Part shown: in pieces, positions 26,788 through 36,170 of the stretch
How positions within the stretch are numbered: the first letter of the stretch is position 1
Layout: the number at the start of each line of letters is the position of its first letter
NCBI RefSeq assembly: GCF_004784475.1
Contig: NZ_SRRT01000003.1
Coordinates: 1 to 64,000 of the forward strand
Direction: 5' to 3'
Length of the DNA: 64,000 bases
DNA from: Streptomyces bauhiniae
GTDB lineage: Bacteria; Actinomycetota; Actinomycetes; Streptomycetales; Streptomycetaceae
Notes under the pieces: generated by a model
The model's database searches: none
The model's input: only the letters and a program-made list of their open reading frames with translations
Told to the model about the DNA's origin: nothing
Made by a program: the position numbers and the translations under genes

Positions 26788-26844
26788 GACGCCGGGCAGC
26801 TCCCCCCGTGGCTGCTCGGCGTCGCCTTGTTCGCAGGCGTTTTT
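26788..26844 (+). promoter_or_regulatory. Two adjacent hairpins, the second followed by a T run (possible attenuator)
   Basis: A hairpin (GACGCCG 26788-26794 with CGGCGTC 26817-26823, plus inner CAGC/GCTG) is followed at once by a 5-bp hairpin (26823-26827 with 26835-26839) and TTTTT (26840-26844). The arms share base 26823. It lies 67 nt before the start of the small Cys-containing gene. The second stem is short, so terminator activity is uncertain. Confidence 0.35.
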
Positions 26845-26910
26845 CCCGCGCGAATTCACTCCGCGCACTCCCCGCCTTCCGTGGGAATCCCCTCTGCGAG
26901 AATCTTTTTC

Positions 26911-27129
26911 GTGAGTGAGACACCGATCTGTTCCGCGAAGGGCTGCCGGGCCGATGCCGTGTGGGTGCTGGCGTGGAACAACCCGAAGATCCACACCCCG
27001 GAGCGGCGCAAGACCTGGATCGCCTGCGAGGAACATCGCGAGCATCTGTCGCAGTTCCTCGGCGTGCGCGGCTTCCTGAAGGACGTGGTCCCGCTCCGGG
27101 AATGGGAGGACTCAGCCGCCGATCGCTGA
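26911..27129 (+). CDS. Small Cys/His protein, possible zinc-binding, unknown function
   Basis: A 72-residue actinobacterial protein with Cys7, Cys12, Cys39, His42 and His45 arranged like a small zinc site, and a conserved WNNPKIHTPERRKTW core. Homologues are sometimes labelled acetone carboxylase, which has no support from size or motifs. The GTG at 26911 follows a pyrimidine-rich stretch and no clear ribosome site. The 3' end overlaps the convergent moaA gene by 18 nt. Confidence 0.78.
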   Translation: MSETPICSAKGCRADAVWVLAWNNPKIHTPERRKTWIACEEHREHLSQFLGVRGFLKDVVPLREWEDSAADR

Positions 27130-28101
27130 CATCGGGCGGTCCGGCTGGACGAAGGACGGGTCGTCGAGGCCCGCGCCCGCCTTCTTGCCCCACATCGCCT
27201 TGCGCCACAGCTCGGCGATCTCCTCGTCGGAGGCGCCGGAGCGCAGCAGGGCGCGCAGGTCGGTCTCCTCGGTGGCGAACAGACAGGTGCGTATCTGGCC
27301 GTCGGCGGTGAGCCGGGTGCGGTCGCAGGCCGCGCAGAACGGGCGGGTCACCGAGGCGATCACGCCGACCCGCTGCGGGCCGCCGTCCACCAGCCAGCGC
27401 TCGGCCGGGGCCGAACCGCGCTCGCCCTCGCCCTCGTCGGTCAGCTCGAAGCGGGTGCGCAGGGAGGCGAGGATGTCCTGGGCGGTGACCATGCCCTCGC
27501 GCTTCCAGCCGTGCTGGGCGTCGAGCGGCATCTGCTCGATGAAGCGCAGCTCGTACGCGTGCTCCAGCGCCCAGGCCAGCAGGTCGGGGGCCTCGTCCGC
27601 GTTGAGGCCCGGCATCAGGACCGAGTTGACCTTGACCGGGGTGAGGCCCGCCTCGGAGGCGGCTTGGAGCCCGTCCAGGACGTCCTGGTGGCGGTTGCGC
27701 CGGGTGAGGGTCTTGAAGACGTCGGGGCGCAGGGTGTCCAGCGAGACGTTGACCCGGTCGAGCCCCGCCTGCTTCAGGGCGGCGGCGGTGCGCTTGAGGC
27801 CGATGCCGTTGGTGGTGATGGACATCTGGGGGCGCGGCTCAAGGGCCGCGACGCGCTCCACGATGCCGACCAGGCCGGGGCGGAGCAGGGGCTCGCCACC
27901 GGTGAAGCGGACCTCCTCGATGCCGAGGTGGGTCACCGCGAGGTCGATCAGGCGGACGATCTCGTCGTCCGTGAGCAGGTCCGGCTTGGCCAGCCACTGC
28001 AGGCCCTCCTCGGGCATACAGTAGGTGCAGCGCAGATTGCACCGGTCGGTCAGTGAAACCCTCAGGTCGGTGGCCACCCGGCCGTAGGTGTCGATGAGCA
28101 C
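27112..28101 (-). CDS. moaA: GTP 3',8-cyclase MoaA (molybdenum cofactor biosynthesis)
   Basis: A 329-residue radical SAM enzyme that converts GTP to the cyclic precursor of molybdopterin together with MoaC. The N-terminal SAM cluster is Cys21-x3-Cys25-x2-Cys28, the second cluster cysteines are in FCAACDRTR and RTCLF, and the protein ends in the essential Gly-Gly. The GTG at 28101 has GGGAGG upstream. Other moa genes are not in the window. Confidence 0.96.
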   Translation of the reverse strand: MLIDTYGRVATDLRVSLTDRCNLRCTYCMPEEGLQWLAKPDLLTDDEIVRLIDLAVTHLGIEEVRFTGGEPLLRPGLVGIVERVAALEPRPQMSITTNGIGLKRTAAALKQAGLDRVNVSLDTLRPDVFKTLTRRNRHQDVLDGLQAASEAGLTPVKVNSVLMPGLNADEAPDLLAWALEHAYELRFIEQMPLDAQHGWKREGMVTAQDILASLRTRFELTDEGEGERGSAPAERWLVDGGPQRVGVIASVTRPFCAACDRTRLTADGQIRTCLFATEETDLRALLRSGASDEEIAELWRKAMWGKKAGAGLDDPSFVQPDRPMSAIGG

Positions 28102-28205
28102 GTGGGCCCCCTCCCTCGTCTCGGACCGTCTGTCATTCGCCACTTGCGAGCCTACGCGAGACCTCGGACATCGACAGCCGCTGATTCCCCGGCCCGGCAT
28201 GGACG

Positions 28206-28247
28206 CGGCCGCGCCGCGCGAGGGTCCTGCCCCGCGCGGCGCGGCCG
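28206..28247 (-). terminator. Intrinsic terminator after the SSS symporter gene
   Basis: A 15-bp perfect, extremely GC-rich inverted repeat (28206-28220 with 28233-28247) with a 12-nt loop, 22 nt beyond the symporter stop codon and upstream of moaA on the same strand. Confidence 0.85.
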
Positions 28248-28269
28248 TGAGGTGTGCCGAACGGGCGGC

Positions 28270-29910
28270 TCAGTGCGCCCCGGTGCCGGTCAGGGACCGT
28301 ACCTCCAGCTCGGCGTACTTCTCCGCGTCCGGGACCTCCTTGGACAGCAGGGTGCCGACCGCGCCCAGCAGGAAGCCGACCGGGATCGAGATGATGCCGG
28401 GGTTCTCCAGCGGGAACCAGTGGAAGTCGACGTCGGGGAACATCGAGGTCGGCTTGCCGGAGACCACCGGGGAGAACAGCACCAGGCCGACCGCGGTGAC
28501 CAGGCCGCCGTAGATCGACCACAGGGCGCCCGAGGTGGTGAACCGCTTCCAGAACAGGCTGTAGAGGATGGTCGGCAGGTTCGCCGACGCGGCGACCGCG
28601 AAGGCCAGCGCCACGAGTCCGGCCACGTTCAGGTCGCGGGAGAGCGCGCCGAGCACGATGGAGACGGCGCCGATGCCGACGGTGGCGTACCGGGCGGCGT
28701 TGATCTCCTGCTTCTCGGTGGCCCGGCCCTTCTTGATGACGTTGGCGTAGATGTCGTGGGCGAAGGACGAGGAGGAGGCCAGGGTGAGGCCGGCGACGAC
28801 CGCGAGGATCGTGGCGAAGGCGACGGCGGAGATGCTGGCCAGCAGGATGGCGCCCCAGTTGGAGTCCACTCCCCCGAGGTGCAGGGCGAGCAGGGGGGCC
28901 GCGGTGTTGCCCGCCTTGTTGGAGGCGATGATCTCCTCGGGCTTGATCAGCGCGGCCGCGCCGAAGCCCAGGGCGAGGGTCATCAGGTAGAAGGCGCCGA
29001 TCAGACCGATGGCCCAGATCACCGATTTCCGGGCCGCCTTGGCGGTGGGGACCGTGTAGAAGCGGATCAGGATGTGCGGCAGGCCGGCGGTGCCCAGGAC
29101 CAGGGCGATGCCGAGGGAGATGAAGTCCAGCTTGGAGGTGCCGGTGGCGCCGTACTTCAGGCCGGGCTCAAGGAACGCCTTGCCCTTGCCGCTGTTGTCG
29201 GCGGCCGAGCCCAGCAGGTCGGAGACGTTGAAGTCGAACTTGAGCAGCACCAGGAAGGTCAGCAGTATCGCGCCCGCGATGAGGAGGACCGCCTTGACCA
29301 TCTGGACCCAGGTGGTGCCCTTCATCCCGCCGATGGTGACGTACACGATCATCAGAACGCCGACCAGGGCGACGATGCCGATCTTGCCGCTGTCGCTGGT
29401 GATGCCGAGCAGCAGGGAGACCAGGACACCGGCGCCGGCCATCTGCGCGAGCAGGTAGAAGATCGACACCACGATGGTGGAGGTGCCCGCGGCGGTGCGT
29501 ACCGGGCGCTGGCGCATCCGGTAGGCCAGCACGTCGCCCATGGTGTAGCGGCCGGAGTTGCGCAGCGGCTCGGCGACCAGGAGCAGCGCGACCAGCCAGG
29601 CGACCAGGAAGCCGATGGAGTACAGGAAGCCGTCGTAGCCGAACAGGGCGATGGCGCCCGCGATGCCGAGGAAGGACGCGGCGGACATGTAGTCGCCGGA
29701 GACGGCGAGTCCGTTCTGGAAGCCGGTGAACTGGCGGCCGCCCGCGTAGAAGTCGGCGGCGTCCTTGGTCTGGCGGCCCGCCCAGACGGTGATGACCAGG
29801 GTCGCGGCGACGAACACCGCGAACAGGGAGATGATCAGACCTCTGTGCTCGCTGGCCTCGCCGGCCGCGAGCAGGGTGTGCTGGGCGGCGATCGTGTGCG
29901 ATGCGGACAT
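28270..29910 (-). CDS. Sodium:solute symporter (acetate permease ActP/MctC-like)
   Basis: A 546-residue SSS-family transporter with about 13 membrane helices. The segment ADFYAGGRQFTGFQNGLAVSGDYMS and GRYTMGDVLAYRMR are typical of monocarboxylate permeases such as ActP and MctC. The DUF485 protein encoded directly upstream, sharing one base (TGATG), is the constant partner of acetate permeases (the yjcH-actP arrangement). Uptake of acetate, propionate or pyruvate is the likely role. Confidence 0.92.
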   Translation of the reverse strand: MSASHTIAAQHTLLAAGEASEHRGLIISLFAVFVAATLVITVWAGRQTKDAADFYAGGRQFTGFQNGLAVSGDYMSAASFLGIAGAIALFGYDGFLYSIGFLVAWLVALLLVAEPLRNSGRYTMGDVLAYRMRQRPVRTAAGTSTIVVSIFYLLAQMAGAGVLVSLLLGITSDSGKIGIVALVGVLMIVYVTIGGMKGTTWVQMVKAVLLIAGAILLTFLVLLKFDFNVSDLLGSAADNSGKGKAFLEPGLKYGATGTSKLDFISLGIALVLGTAGLPHILIRFYTVPTAKAARKSVIWAIGLIGAFYLMTLALGFGAAALIKPEEIIASNKAGNTAAPLLALHLGGVDSNWGAILLASISAVAFATILAVVAGLTLASSSSFAHDIYANVIKKGRATEKQEINAARYATVGIGAVSIVLGALSRDLNVAGLVALAFAVAASANLPTILYSLFWKRFTTSGALWSIYGGLVTAVGLVLFSPVVSGKPTSMFPDVDFHWFPLENPGIISIPVGFLLGAVGTLLSKEVPDAEKYAELEVRSLTGTGAH

Positions 29911-30260
29911 CAGGCGCCGCCCTCCATCCGGGACTTGATGGCGTCGGCCCTGGGGTCGAGCTTGGCGGCGGCGTGCCGCGCGTACCACCAGGCGATGAGG
30001 AACGTGGTGAGGAACTGGGCGAGGCCCAGCACGAGGGCCACGTTGATGTTCCCGGCGATCTCGGTGCCCATGAAGTCGCCCGCGTAGCAGGAGAGCAGCA
30101 CGTAGGCCAGGTACCAGGCGATGAAGGCGATCGTCAGGGGAAAGGCGAACGAGCGGTGGGCGCGGCGCAGTTCACCGAACTCCGCGCTCGCCTGTGCCTC
30201 GGTGAACTCCTCGGGGGACGGAAGTGGGTGCTTCGCGGGGGGCGGTGTCTCGGTCGCCAC
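29910..30260 (-). CDS. DUF485 membrane protein (acetate permease partner)
   Basis: A 116-residue protein with two membrane helices (about 41-60 and 72-93) and the conserved FGELRRAHRSFAFPLTIAF start of the DUF485/YjcH family. It is translationally coupled to the symporter. The GTG start at 30260 is consistent with family length. Confidence 0.9.
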   Translation of the reverse strand: MATETPPPAKHPLPSPEEFTEAQASAEFGELRRAHRSFAFPLTIAFIAWYLAYVLLSCYAGDFMGTEIAGNINVALVLGLAQFLTTFLIAWWYARHAAAKLDPRADAIKSRMEGGA

Positions 30261-30548
30261 TCAAGGTCTCCTCGCGTCACGGACGGGCGGTTGCCGACCT
30301 CACTGGAACGGAGATCACGTTACCGGGCGTCAACGCGTGACTCCCCGTTGTGATCTTCCGGGGGGCGCGATCCGGCCGTACCCCCTCGTTGACGCACACG
30401 GCCCGGCGCGTACGCCGGTTCACGGGAGTGCGGGCCTTTCGGAGTTCCGTGTCACCGGGATAGCTTCACCTTGTTCCACCCGTCATGTACCTGCCCGAGC
30501 GCCACCCGTGCCTCGGGCGGTTTCGTTTCCGGATGATGTGGAGATCCC

Positions 30549-32090
30549 ATGGCTCATCTGCGCTCCCGGCGCCGGTTCGCGCCGGCCGTCCCGGTCGTGC
30601 TGTCGCTGACCGCCTCGCTCGGCTTCCTGCCGACGGCGGCTTCGGCGGCCCCGTCCACGGCCCCGACGACGCGGGCGGCGGAGGGTTCGGCCACCACGTA
30701 CGACGGCCCGAAGCTGTCCTACGTGGTCAACACGAGAACGGACCATCGCACGATCGAGTCGGTGCGCCGCGCGATAGGACGCAACGGCGGCACCGTCGTG
30801 GCCAGTTACGACCGTATCGGCGTGATCGTGGTGCACTCCGCGAACCCCGACTTCGCCAAGTCGATCCGCAAGGTGTCCGGTGTCTCCTCGGCCGGGGCCA
30901 CCCGCAACGCGCCGCTGCCCGCGCAGTCCACCACCGACGTGGGGGCGCCGAAGCCGCTCACGGCGGCGGAGCTGTCGAAGGCCAAGGCGGTCGACGGGCA
31001 GGACCCGTTGGAGCCGCTCCAGTGGGACCTGCCCGCCATCAAGGCGGACAAGGCCCATGAGAAGACGCTCGGCAGCAAGAAGGTGACGGTCGCCGTCATC
31101 GACACCGGCGTCGACGACACCCACCCGGACATCGCGCCCAACTTCGACCGGGCGGCCTCCGTCAACTGCGTCTCCGGCGCGCCGGACACGGCGGACGGTG
31201 CCTGGCGGCCGAGCGCGGCGGAGTCCCCGCACGGCACGCATGTCGCGGGTGAGATCGCGGGCGCCAAGAACGGCGTCGGCATCACCGGTGTGGCGCCCGG
31301 TGTGAAGGTGTCCGGCATCAAGGTGGGCAACCCGGACGGCTACTTCTACACCGAGGCCGTGGTCTGCGGGTTCGTGTGGGCGGCCGAGCACCACGTGGAC
31401 GTCACCAACAACAGCTATTACACCGACCCGTGGTACTTCAACTGCACCGGCGACCCGGACCAGAAGGCCCTGGTGGACGCCATCACGCGGGCCACGCGGT
31501 ACGCGGAGAGCAAGGGCACGGTCAATGTCGCGGCGGCCGGCAACGAGAACTACGACTTCGCCGCCGACTCGATCACCGACCCCTCCTCGCCCAACGACGG
31601 CACGCCCTCGGACCGGACCGTCGACCCGCGCAAGTGCTTCGACATACCCACCCAGCTTCCGGGGGTGGTGACGGTCGCGGCGACCGGCGCGAAGGGGATC
31701 AAGTCGTCGTTCTCCAACTACGGCCTGGGCACGATCGACATCGCGGCGCCCGGTGGCGACTCGACCGCCTACCAGACCCCGGCCCCGCCCGCGACCAGCG
31801 GTCTCATCCTGGGCCCGCTGCCCGGCGGCACGTGGGGGTACATGGCCGGCACCTCGATGGCCTCGCCGCACGTCGCGGGTGTCGCCGCGCTGATCAAGTC
31901 GGTCCACCCGCACGCCTCCGCTGCCGCGGTGAAGGCCCTGCTGTACGCGGAGGCCACGGCCACGCCGTGCACCGACCCGTACGACATCAACAGTGACGGC
32001 AAGGTCGACGCGGTGTGCGAGGGCACGAAGAACCGGAACGGGTTCTACGGCTGGGGAATCGCGGACGCGCTGGCGGCGGTGACGCACTAG
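30549..32090 (+). CDS. Secreted subtilisin-like serine protease (S8 family)
   Basis: A 513-residue extracellular protease. The signal peptide ends near ASA (about residue 33), followed by an inhibitor-like propeptide (about 55-125) and the S8 catalytic domain with Asp185 (VIDTGVD), His228 (SPHGTHVAG), oxyanion Asn332 (AAGNEN) and Ser436 (GTSMASPH). A C-terminal PYDINSDGKVD segment resembles a calcium-binding loop. There is no sorting signal or extra C-terminal domain, so it is probably released into the medium. Confidence 0.94.
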   Translation: MAHLRSRRRFAPAVPVVLSLTASLGFLPTAASAAPSTAPTTRAAEGSATTYDGPKLSYVVNTRTDHRTIESVRRAIGRNGGTVVASYDRIGVIVVHSANPDFAKSIRKVSGVSSAGATRNAPLPAQSTTDVGAPKPLTAAELSKAKAVDGQDPLEPLQWDLPAIKADKAHEKTLGSKKVTVAVIDTGVDDTHPDIAPNFDRAASVNCVSGAPDTADGAWRPSAAESPHGTHVAGEIAGAKNGVGITGVAPGVKVSGIKVGNPDGYFYTEAVVCGFVWAAEHHVDVTNNSYYTDPWYFNCTGDPDQKALVDAITRATRYAESKGTVNVAAAGNENYDFAADSITDPSSPNDGTPSDRTVDPRKCFDIPTQLPGVVTVAATGAKGIKSSFSNYGLGTIDIAAPGGDSTAYQTPAPPATSGLILGPLPGGTWGYMAGTSMASPHVAGVAALIKSVHPHASAAAVKALLYAEATATPCTDPYDINSDGKVDAVCEGTKNRNGFYGWGIADALAAVTH

Positions 32091-32133
32091 GCGCCTCCTT
32101 GTGGGGCCGGGGCGGCTGATGCATAGTGCGGCC

Positions 32134-33519
32134 ATGATCGATCCCATGATCAAGTCCGCCTGGGTCGCGCTGGGCGGCGATCGCGCGCTGCTGGCCCGGC
32201 TGGTCTGCGTCGAGCGGCCGGGGGCGCTGATCGGCCGCCTTCCCGTGCAGCGGCTGGCGCGTGCGTGCGTGGGCACGTGCGCGCTGGCCGCCGCCGAGCT
32301 GGGCGCGCTGCGGGCCGGGCTCGGTGAGGTACCGCGTGCCGTGGTGGACGACGGCGCGGTGGTCACCGCGTTCCACAGCGAGCGGCTGCTGCGGATCGAC
32401 GGCCGCGCCCCGGTCAACTTCGCCCCGCTGTCCCGCTGGTGGCGGGCCTCGTACGGCTGGGTACGCACCCACGCCAACTACCCGCACCACCGACAGCGCC
32501 TCCTCGGCGCCCTGGGACTGCCCGACGACGCCGGCCCCGAGGACGTGGAGCGGCTGCTCCTCGAACGCTCCGCCCTGGACGTCGAGGAGGCGGTGTACGC
32601 GGCCGGGGGCCTGGCGGTGGCCCTGCGTACGCCTGGGCAGTGGGCGGCACATCCGCAGGGCGCGGAGGTGGCACGGCGGCCGCTGGTCGAGCGCATCCCG
32701 ATCGGCTCGGCCTCGGCACGCCAACTTCCGCCCTTGGAAAGGGAGTCCGGCCCCCTGCTGCCCGCCACCGGCCTGCGCGTGCTGGACCTCACCCGCGTCC
32801 TCGCCGGGCCCGTCGCCACCCGCACCCTCGCTCTCCTCGGCGCGGACGTGCTGCGCGTGGATGCCCCCGAGTTGCCCGAACTTGCCGACCAGCACGCCGA
32901 CACGGGCTTCGGGAAGCGGTCGGCCACCCTCGAACTCGCCACCGACACCACGGCGTTGACCGACCTGCTGGCCTCCGCCGACGTGGTCGTCACCGGCTAC
33001 CGCCCCGGCGCCCTCGACCGCTTCGGCCTCTCCCCCGAGGCGCTGGCCGGGCGGTACCCCGGCCTGATCGTCGCCCAGATCTCGGCGTGGGGGGCGTACG
33101 GGCCCTGGGGTGAGCGGCGCGGCTTCGACAGCCTCGTCCAGGTCGCGACCGGCATCGCGGCCACCGAGGGCTCGACCATGGAGCCCGGCGCGCTGCCCGC
33201 GCAGGCCCTGGACCACGGCTCGGGCTACCTACTGGCGGCAGGCGTCCTGCGTGCCCTGACCGAACGCTCCCACGACGGCCAAGGCCGCCTGGTACGCCTC
33301 GCCCTCGCCCGCACCGCCCACTGGCTGACCACCGAGGCCGGCCGAGACCCCCGCCCCGGCGGCCCCTCCTACGAGGGCCCGGCCCCCTGGCTGACCGAAC
33401 GCGCCAGCCCCCTGGGCCACTTGGACTACGCCCGCCCCCCGGTGTCCTTCACCGGCGGCCCGACAGACTGGGCCACCCCACCGGTGCCTTGGGGGTCGAG
33501 CCCGGCGAAGTGGAGCTGA
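32134..33519 (+). CDS. CoA transferase (class III, CaiB/BaiF-like)
   Basis: A 461-residue protein. The C-terminal half (from about residue 215) carries the class III CoA-transferase fold starting LRVLDLTRVLAGPVATRTLALLGADVLRVD and including TGYRPGALDRFGLSPE and ISAWGAYGPW. The N-terminal 200 residues are a divergent second half of the kind found in actinobacterial members. The acyl substrate is unknown. ATG at 32134; it ends 14 nt before the convergent alcohol dehydrogenase gene. Confidence 0.85.
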   Translation: MIDPMIKSAWVALGGDRALLARLVCVERPGALIGRLPVQRLARACVGTCALAAAELGALRAGLGEVPRAVVDDGAVVTAFHSERLLRIDGRAPVNFAPLSRWWRASYGWVRTHANYPHHRQRLLGALGLPDDAGPEDVERLLLERSALDVEEAVYAAGGLAVALRTPGQWAAHPQGAEVARRPLVERIPIGSASARQLPPLERESGPLLPATGLRVLDLTRVLAGPVATRTLALLGADVLRVDAPELPELADQHADTGFGKRSATLELATDTTALTDLLASADVVVTGYRPGALDRFGLSPEALAGRYPGLIVAQISAWGAYGPWGERRGFDSLVQVATGIAATEGSTMEPGALPAQALDHGSGYLLAAGVLRALTERSHDGQGRLVRLALARTAHWLTTEAGRDPRPGGPSYEGPAPWLTERASPLGHLDYARPPVSFTGGPTDWATPPVPWGSSPAKWS

Positions 33520-33533
33520 CCGGGGGCGATCGG

Positions 33534-34580
33534 TCAGCCGTTGGTGACGAGGACCTTCAGGGCTGTGCGCTCGTCCATCGCGCGGTAGCCGTCCGGGACG
33601 CCCTCGATGTCTACGGTCATGTCGAAGACCGGGGAGGGGTCGATGGTGCCGTTGAGGACGTCGGGGAGGAGTTCGGGGATGTAGGTGCGGACCGGGGCGA
33701 CGCCGCCGCGCAGGGCGATGTTGCGGTCGAACATGACGCTGAGGTCCAGGCCGGTGCCGCTGCCGTGGGGGACGCCGACGAAGCCGATGGCGCCGCCGTC
33801 GCGGGTGATGTTGACGGCCGTGCTCATGGACTGCTCGGTGCCGACCGCCTCGACGACGGCGTGGGCGCCCTGGCCACGGGTCAGCTCGCGGACGGCGGCG
33901 ACCGCTTCCTCGCCGCGCGCCGCGACGACGTCGGTGGCGCCGAAGCGGCGGGCGATGTCGGTGCGGGCCTCGTGGCGGCCGAGGGCGATGATCCGCTCGG
34001 CGCCGAGCCGCTTGGCGGCGAGCACCGCGCAGAGGCCGACCGCGCCGTCACCGACGACGGCGACCGTGGCGCCGGGGCGGGCGCCCGCGCCGAGGGCGGC
34101 GTGGTGGCCGGTGCCGAGCACGTCGGAGAGGGTGAGCAGGCCGGTGAGGAGGTGGTCGTCGGAGGCCGCCTCACCCGGCAGCTTCACCAGGGTGCCGTCG
34201 GCGAACGGCACCCGCACCGCCTCGCCCTGGCCGCCGTCGTAGCCGACGGAGCCCCAGAAGCCGCCGTGCACGCAGGACGTGGTCAGGCCCTCGGCGCAGT
34301 ACTCGCAGGTGCCGTCGGACCACATGAACGGGGCGACCACGAGGTCCCCGCGTCGCAGCGTGCCGACGGCGGAGCCGGTCTCCTCCACCACACCGAGGAA
34401 CTCGTGCCCTATCCGCTGCCCCGGCTGCCGGGCCGCCTCGCCCCGGTAGGCCCACAGGTCGCTGCCGCAGATGCAGGCGCGCAGCACGCGTACGACGGCG
34501 TCGGTGGGGAGCTGCACGATCGGCTCGGGCACGTCCGTCACCCGCATGTCGAACGGGGCGTGGATGGTGGTGGCGCGCAT
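33534..34580 (-). CDS. Zinc-dependent alcohol dehydrogenase family protein
   Basis: A 348-residue medium-chain dehydrogenase. The catalytic zinc ligands are Cys38 in CICGSD and the His-Glu of GHEFLG. The structural-zinc loop is incomplete (CEYC then a single Cys), as in several actinobacterial members. The NAD(P) site is VVGDGAVGL. The substrate is not evident. ATG at 34580. Confidence 0.88.
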   Translation of the reverse strand: MRATTIHAPFDMRVTDVPEPIVQLPTDAVVRVLRACICGSDLWAYRGEAARQPGQRIGHEFLGVVEETGSAVGTLRRGDLVVAPFMWSDGTCEYCAEGLTTSCVHGGFWGSVGYDGGQGEAVRVPFADGTLVKLPGEAASDDHLLTGLLTLSDVLGTGHHAALGAGARPGATVAVVGDGAVGLCAVLAAKRLGAERIIALGRHEARTDIARRFGATDVVAARGEEAVAAVRELTRGQGAHAVVEAVGTEQSMSTAVNITRDGGAIGFVGVPHGSGTGLDLSVMFDRNIALRGGVAPVRTYIPELLPDVLNGTIDPSPVFDMTVDIEGVPDGYRAMDERTALKVLVTNG

Positions 34581-34821
34581 GACGGGGTCCTTCTCGTACC
34601 GGGGTGGTGGGGGCGCCCGGAAGTGGCCCGAGCGCACCCACGGTACGCCGTCGCGGGACCGGTCCGCGCCGCGAGGAGCCCCGGACCAGCGGCGACGCCG
34701 TCAAAGGCGTGTCCCCGTACCGGCCTTGAGGGCGTACACCCTTGCGAGGACCGACCCGGTCGGTGGGGTGGGAGCCCCTGGGCGGCCCGGCTGTCGGCGG
34801 TGACCCGTATCCTCATTGACC

Positions 34822-35805
34822 ATGCTCGAAGACCCCGCGACCGCAGTGTCCTCGCCCACCCCGTGGCCGGCCGTGTATCCGAAGGGATACGCGGTCGTTG
34901 ACGTCGAGACCACCGGGCTGGCGCGCGACGACCGGATCATCTCCGCGGCCGTGTACCGGCTGGACGCGCGGGGCGAGGTCGAGGACCACTGGTACACGCT
35001 GGTCAACCCCGAGCGCGACCCCGGCCCGGTGTGGATACACGGGCTGACGAGCGACGTGCTCGAAGGGGCGCCGCTCTTCACGGAGGTGGCGGAGGAGTTC
35101 GCGGCCCGGCTGGCCGACCGCGTACTGGTCGCGCACAACGCGGTCTTCGACTGGCAGATGATCGCGCGGGAGTACGCGCGCGCCCGGCGCGAGCCCCCCG
35201 TGCGCCAGCGGCTGTGCACCATCGCGCTCTCCAAGGAGCTGCGCCTGCCGCTGCCCAACTTCAAGCTGGAGTCGCTCGCCGCGCACTTCGGGGTCGTGCA
35301 GCAGCGGGCGCACCACGCGCTGGACGATGCGCGGGTGCTGGCGGAGGCGTTCCGGCCGAGCCTGCGCGCGGCCGCCGCGAACGAGGTGCGGCTGCCGCTG
35401 CTGGAGTGCCGTCCGCTCACCGAGTGGTCGGACGCCCCGCTCATCGGCCGTCAGGCGACCGGCGGTTACGGCGGCGGACGCGGCCCCGGCTGGCGCCCGG
35501 CGCGCAAGCGGCCCGCGTGCCCGTACCCCAACCCCGGACGGTACGAACCGGGCAAACGTCTCAAGCAGGGCATGCGGGTGGCCTTTTCGGGTGACACCTC
35601 CACCGAGCGCGAGCTGCTGGAGGACCGGGCGACCGAGGCCGGGCTGCACGTGGCCACCAGCCTCTCCCGGCTGACCAGCCTGCTGGTCACCAACGACCCC
35701 GACTCGGGCACCTCCAAGACGGCCAAGGCCCGCCAGTTCGGCACCCCGGTCATCGACGAGGCGGCCTTCGGGCAACTGCTGCGGGACGTCGAAGCGGCCG
35801 GCTGA
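34822..35805 (+). CDS. DEDDh 3'-5' exonuclease with C-terminal BRCT domain
   Basis: A 327-residue protein. The N-terminal exonuclease domain (about 22-185) has VVDVETTGL (Asp and Glu of ExoI), AHNAVFDWQM (ExoII) and HHALDDARV (ExoIII), as in the DNA polymerase III epsilon family. A linker of about 50 residues leads to a BRCT domain (about 255-325: GMRVAFSGDTSTERELLEDR). This exonuclease-BRCT combination is found in actinobacterial proofreading- or repair-type nucleases. ATG at 34822. Confidence 0.92.
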   Translation: MLEDPATAVSSPTPWPAVYPKGYAVVDVETTGLARDDRIISAAVYRLDARGEVEDHWYTLVNPERDPGPVWIHGLTSDVLEGAPLFTEVAEEFAARLADRVLVAHNAVFDWQMIAREYARARREPPVRQRLCTIALSKELRLPLPNFKLESLAAHFGVVQQRAHHALDDARVLAEAFRPSLRAAAANEVRLPLLECRPLTEWSDAPLIGRQATGGYGGGRGPGWRPARKRPACPYPNPGRYEPGKRLKQGMRVAFSGDTSTERELLEDRATEAGLHVATSLSRLTSLLVTNDPDSGTSKTAKARQFGTPVIDEAAFGQLLRDVEAAG

Positions 35806-35875
35806 GAGCCGTACACACGGGTGATTCCCCGCGATTCGCGCCCGCGCCCGCTCGCCCGGCGGGCGGGTACGGCTC
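35806..35875 (+). terminator. Possible terminator hairpin after the exonuclease gene
   Basis: A 9-bp perfect inverted repeat GAGCCGTAC (35806-35814) / GTACGGCTC (35867-35875) starts at the base after the stop codon and encloses a further GC-rich nested repeat. There is no T tract, so the assignment is tentative. Confidence 0.4.
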
Positions 35876-35887
35876 ACTCTGAGGCGC

Positions 35888-36121
35888 ATGGCGAGATGCG
35901 AAGTTTGCGGCAATGACTACGGAATGACCTTCGAGGTCCACGCACAGGGCGCGGTGCACGTCTTCGACTGCTTCTCCTGTGCGATCCACCGCATGGCACC
36001 CATCTGCGAGCACTGCCGGGTGCAGATCATCGGGCAGGGCGTGGAAGTGGAGGGCCACTGGTACTGCGGCGCCCACTGCGCCCGCGCCGAGGGGAAGGCG
36101 GGGGTGGTGGACCGGGTCTGA
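35888..36121 (+). CDS. Small cysteine-rich metal-binding protein
   Basis: A 77-residue protein with paired knuckles Cys4/Cys7, Cys28/Cys31, Cys40/Cys43 and Cys60/His63/Cys64, enough ligands for two zinc ions. The HWYCGAHCARA end is conserved among actinobacterial prokaryotic metallothionein-like/zinc-ribbon proteins. Function unknown. ATG at 35888. Confidence 0.83.
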   Translation: MARCEVCGNDYGMTFEVHAQGAVHVFDCFSCAIHRMAPICEHCRVQIIGQGVEVEGHWYCGAHCARAEGKAGVVDRV

Positions 36122-36170
36122 CCCGGTACCCGCCCGAATGCGCCCCACGGCCCACAGGTACCGTCGTGGG

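Noticed and set aside
30450..30490. PHO-box-like TTCACC/TTCCACC sequences before the subtilase
   Set aside because: The units are imperfect and not spaced by 11 nt.
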